From the NCBI GenBank assembly GCA_002371625.1, contig DFFV01000110.1, forward strand, positions 1-8,720: a DNA stretch of 8,720 nucleotides, given 5' to 3'. The position numbers and the translations under genes were made by a program. Positions 8,101 through 8,720 of the stretch are shown in pieces. The notes below the pieces were generated by a model. That model was not told the origin of the DNA, did not search any database, and saw nothing but the letters and a program-made list of their open reading frames with translations. The first letter of the stretch is position 1. The number at the start of each line of letters is the position of its first letter. This stretch comes from Ruminococcus sp. UBA3767. GTDB lineage: Bacteria > Bacillota > Clostridia > Oscillospirales > Ruminococcaceae.

Positions 8101-8720
8101 AGGTAAGTGCACAAAGCAGTTTCTTTGATCTCGGCGGAACCTCCCTCACGGTGACCAGCGTGCTTGTAAAGGCTAACGAAAAAGGACTTGAGATTTCCTA
8201 TACCGATATTTTTTCGCTGAAAACTCCCCGTGCCCTTGCAAAGAAAGCAGCAGGCGCACAGAGCTTTGACGACGGACTTTCGGACTATGATTACAGCGCA
8301 TTTGACGATATTCTCAAAGCAAACGTATTTGATGACAGTGCGGCTGAGAAGAATGAGATCGGTGATCTGCTGCTGACAGGTGCAACGGGCTTCCTTGGCA
8401 TACACATACTCAAGCGCTTCCTTGAGATCAGCCAAGCAAAAGTGTGGTGTCTTGTCAGAGGCAGTGATAACTCTGCCGAGGGCAAGCTGAAAAGAATGCT
8501 TTATTACTACTTTGAAAATGATTATGAGGAGCTGTTCGGCAAAAGGATATTTGTTATCAACGCAAGTGTTACCTCGACCGATTGGTTTGCGCAGCTTGAC
8601 GGCTGCAAGATAGATACGGTCATAAACTGTGCAGCGCTTGTCAAGCATTTCTCCGGCACCGATGATATCGAGCGTGTCAACACGGGCGGAGTTAAAAATC
8701 TTATCGAGCTTTGCAAAAAG
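519..8720 (+). CDS. Trimodular nonribosomal peptide synthetase with terminal reductase domain (3' end outside window)
   Basis: This cytosolic multienzyme assembles a short peptide on carrier-bound thioesters and releases it reductively. The frame is uninterrupted for 2,734 codons and runs off the window, so no stop is visible. Residue positions of the motifs: A1 TSGSTG 135, TGD 350, A10 Lys456; T1 Ser511; C HHLITDG 685-691; A2 TSGSTG 1143, NTYGPTE 1272, TGD 1363, Lys1469; T2 Ser1524; C HHIIMDG 1707-1713; A3 TSGSTG 2157, NTYGPTE 2299, TGD 2383, Lys2488; T3 Ser2542; R GATGFLG 2621-2627 and NCAALVKHF 2703-2711. A typical R domain would bring the whole protein to about 3,000 residues. There is no leading C, epimerase or thioesterase domain in view. 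The gene has its own promoter and no co-transcribed partner inside the window. The phosphopantetheinyl transferase that must activate the carriers, and any exporter, are not here. By collinearity the product is starter-aa2-aa3-aldehyde (or alcohol). The exact compound cannot be read from the sequence. Confidence 0.96.
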   Translation, partial: MENFVQRFAFVVGNTPEKTALVCGDDRLTYRRLDELSSKIAARLMRNGAEKEKIYPIVLERSNMYIAAIIGVLKSGAAYSPLSVGYPKDRVDYIKKDSGADLIIDNDFLEGINDEQLPTALPEISMQDAAVAIYTSGSTGNPKGIIHDHFSFTSTIVRQLKVGCGADDVQMSVTPFSFAISSCDILTSLWAGAQIHILTDEQRKDISFIDEYIDSHGITSSVISPQLLKRLPVRKSTLRLINSGGERISGAYSPYTAIKNAYGLSELLSIALSFELDRAYDNTPIGKPLDGYKAYLLDKNGEQVADGEEGELCISGTMARGYINLPELTAKVFTDNPFSTDDTDKRLLHTGDIAKKDENGNIVYVNRKDWMVKVNGQRVEMGEVEVILSRIEGVTNAVVKSFTDDNGQTYICGYYTAQQKLSDKQIRAELAKSLPSYMIPRFIVKVDEFPLTPNGKLDRKALQAPKAEDFAIEYRAAQTEEEKLVCKAFEDLLGLERVGVDDDFFALGGDSIKSVMLQEQLSGYSVSAKQIFEKRTPCEIAKCLSKEEKIEFVFEHKDAYPMTDPQLGIYLANIHDTASLEYNNPASMFFEKDMGIDAHKLADAVKQTAELYPFMKVCARIIGTVPCIVPVSDMQIVVPVIQTQQTDIDELCREFVKPFDLENGPLFRFAVYETPDGVVYFSDIHHLITDGTSESLFVKNLARIYNGKAPEKELVNSFMVSTYEQKLKQSSRFDECKKFFDDMLSGIEVDSNIIPDEIEAAPEKNGGIIRYDIAEYADASQIGEFCKKLGITENTLFLGAFSYALSKQSGQELALLCAVENGRHLPELKNTFGMLVHTLPLCIKTDDDEDVSSYLSRVQNTLFESLDHDLVSIVQLAGEYDVNSDILFVYQGEMFAGVDFGGKTITRRMHKTGDAMAKLSLDVFKLGGSYTLSFEYRKDLYLEQTIDNFARMYINIIKGMTECGRLCEIALCTEREKDFYRRANDNKVSFDRSLTLVDLFRKQAGAHPDNIAVCFKDKSLTYSQLDRYSENLAKLLARNGVGKEQPVGIMVKRCELFPICTLAVLKAGGACQPLDSNYPQDRLEFMLEDSKAQVVIADDELAGLIPDYKGTVISANNIYSLPEDSVTLLDEPDAHTLFALIYTSGSTGKPKGCMLEHANLVNFCISFCERFGVTDKDRFAAYGAFGFDASMQDLYPALTSGAAVYIVPEETRLDLVGLNEFVIGNKITMMDCTTQLGRQYITAYPQSPYMRTFTVGGEKLVPCRPPQFDFVNTYGPTECTIYVSDYKVDRQYESVPIGKSFGNCDIYILDNSGRLLPPGAVGELVISGYPVTRGYLGRDELTKEKFIDNNIFTIEGYEKMYLTGDVCRYLSNGNIQFVGRRDEQVKIRGFRIELTEIERRIREYDGITDASVIAAELPSGGKAVVAYVVSPGKVDASALGRFISEELPSYMVPSVTMQIDSIPITPNGKVDKRKLPKPAIQSSESEQSRQLNSLEKALCGMVGEITGFECSSISESLISLGLTSLTTIMLAAKLYDKYGLKVGVTELMDESCTLMTVEELIIDRLLTSDKDRSNEIQKGSLETAPLCAQQMGVYIDSMKHPDSLIFNIPISYTFAPNTDTAKLKSSLDKLIDATPVLWSKITLDGTKYIQSPIADFVSDVQVTAVEDDELAQYMTGFVKPFSLNKGPLFRAQILKTKTGVVLLFDVHHIIMDGLSLSIFMRKLAEIYENGTEPETDRSYYEYIAEQTALEKSENAGAAKQYYKALFEDYENASDITPDLNSDAELGSLGEATYLVDRAAAESFCRENGVTPAALFLAASQYAVSRFTGDRQVYMSMISGARQDVKYFDSVGMFVKTLPVHAAIDTQRTALRFVADTAAAMTAAQRNSVYPFIKLSDKYGFASKINYACQLGVDEKITLEGKAVCEQVILPPAPKFSLSVHIEESGEGKIAVTVQYNTALYSEKLAGMISSAIGRTAENIIAEPTQKLCGISMITDEEKQRLAAFACTGKKDIPIRLFHKLFEAQAQKHPERTALIACDASYTYAQLDKVMNAAAGGLAALGVSRGDRVAILLPRTSRQIIAMYAVLKAGGAYIPCDPEYPQERIAYILENSGAKYIITDSPKGYENEINIEELIKCENTQLPDSSVTPDDTAYLIYTSGSTGRPKGVAVSHGSIANYLTPFEENIHINAMAKEGSVYVSVTTVSFDMSLKETAAALCSGLTLVLADEAQTKDPQLLCALFEKTHADVFNATPSRLEQYMLLDNFRKVLANCRIIMCGGEKYSPKLLSELKTVTKARIFNTYGPTEITVSCNAKELTDQSEICVGKPLLNVNEYIVDPDGNLLPQGAVGELYVGGAGVAKGYLNAPELTAKSFAEFGGERIYKTGDRARWTENGDIAILGRNDDQVKLRGLRIELGEVEKSILSLEGVKQAVAIIGKINSAEHLCAYYCADSSITPEIVREHISKRLAAYMIPSCLIRMDSMPQTPNGKTDVRRLPEPYLSFVSELSEPENETEKLLCDIFAQVLGMDKVSAQSSFFDLGGTSLTVTSVLVKANEKGLEISYTDIFSLKTPRALAKKAAGAQSFDDGLSDYDYSAFDDILKANVFDDSAAEKNEIGDLLLTGATGFLGIHILKRFLEISQAKVWCLVRGSDNSAEGKLKRMLYYYFENDYEELFGKRIFVINASVTSTDWFAQLDGCKIDTVINCAALVKHFSGTDDIERVNTGGVKNLIELCKK
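2172..5258 (+). other. NRPS module 2: condensation, adenylation A2, carrier T2
   Basis: The condensation domain (about residues 552-990) has an intact HHLITDG with catalytic His686 and a GMLVHTLPL motif at 833. It joins the starter on T1 to the residue on T2. A2 (about 995-1480) has TSGSTG 1143, Asp1188 for the alpha-amino group, NTYGPTE 1272, GRRDEQVKIRGFRIEL 1379 and Lys1469, so it should load an alpha-amino acid. The specificity code read by eye against GrsA is D-A-Q-D-T-G-T-I-Y-K. Its first four positions match the DAQD start of the glutamine code I recall (DAQDLGVVDK) and the rest do not, so a polar residue such as Gln is a weak guess. T2 is divergent: its core is LGLTSLT rather than LGGxS, but the attachment Ser1524 is present. 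No epimerisation domain follows, so an L residue is expected. Confidence 0.9.
5259..8258 (+). other. NRPS module 3: condensation, adenylation A3, carrier T3
   Basis: The condensation domain (about residues 1581-2010) has HHIIMDG at 1707-1713 with catalytic His1708 and GMFVKTLPV at 1851, so it should be active. A3 (about 2016-2500) has every main core motif: TSGSTG 2157, Asp2206, NTYGPTE 2299, TGD 2383, GRNDDQVKLRGLRIELGEVE 2399 and Lys2488. The code read by eye is D-M-K-A-M-G-T-V-S-K, which I cannot match to a known amino acid. The basic Lys2210 at the position of GrsA Trp239 would suit an acidic side chain, but this is speculative. T3 has a standard LGGTSLT core with Ser2542. This module supplies the last residue, the one whose carboxyl group becomes the aldehyde after release by the R domain. 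Confidence 0.9.
8259..8360 (+). other. Acidic T-R linker
   Basis: Thirty-four residues between T3 and the reductase are rich in Asp (SFDDGLSDYDYSAFDDIL). They lack carrier or reductase motifs and read as the flexible interdomain linker usual ahead of NRPS and Lys2-type reductase domains. No catalytic role is suggested. Confidence 0.6.
8361..8720 (+). other. Thioester reductase (R) domain, N-terminal third only
   Basis: This is a Rossmann-fold, short-chain-dehydrogenase-type domain of the kind that ends NRPS and Lys2-like enzymes. It reduces the carrier-bound peptidyl thioester with NAD(P)H and frees it as an aldehyde, which some family members reduce again to an alcohol. The nucleotide-binding GATGFLG loop (2621-2627) follows a hydrophobic first strand (LLLT), and VWCLVRG follows at the second strand. 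The NCAALVKHF segment (2703-2711) is characteristic of the thioester reductase subfamily. The window ends after 120 residues, so the catalytic Tyr-xxx-Lys pair and the C-terminal substrate lobe lie beyond it and cannot be checked. A terminal R domain in place of a thioesterase is the basis for predicting an aldehyde product. Confidence 0.92.

Overview
The window is dominated by one very large gene, an open-ended nonribosomal peptide synthetase (NRPS). It reads without interruption from a GTG at 519 to the last base of the window (2,734 codons) and continues beyond it. The start of the window holds the 3' end of an unrelated AT-rich gene, followed by a hairpin terminator and a strong housekeeping-type promoter that drives the NRPS. 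Core-motif style, moderate GC (roughly half in the NRPS, about a third upstream by counting sample lines), a strong AAGGAG ribosome binding site and frequent CTT/CTG/AGC/GAC codons suggest a Gram-positive, Ruminococcus-like gut or rumen Clostridium. This is a judgement by eye, not a database result.

Layout: 1-342, C-terminal part of a small unrecognised protein; 361-397, terminator; 455-483, extended -10 promoter; 506-511, Shine-Dalgarno; 519-8720, NRPS. The NRPS domain order, read from core motifs, is A1-T1 / C-A2-T2 / C-A3-T3 / R (A = adenylation, T = carrier, C = condensation, R = terminal NAD(P)H reductase, cut by the window end). There is no N-terminal C domain, no epimerase and no thioesterase in the visible part.

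How it should work: A1 loads a starter on T1. The first C domain joins it to the residue loaded by A2, and the second C domain adds the residue loaded by A3. The R domain then releases the chain reductively as an aldehyde (or an alcohol after a second reduction). The most interesting detail is that A1 has Ala179 where amino-acid-activating A domains have the Asp that binds the substrate alpha-amino group, while its ATP-handling motifs are intact. It also has an atypical A5 (NAYGLSE) and A8 (KDWMVKVNGQRVE). The inferred starter is therefore not an ordinary alpha-amino acid, and the predicted product is an N-capped dipeptide aldehyde. That is the architecture of leupeptin-like protease inhibitors, and such a product could not cyclise to a pyrazinone as free dipeptide aldehydes do.
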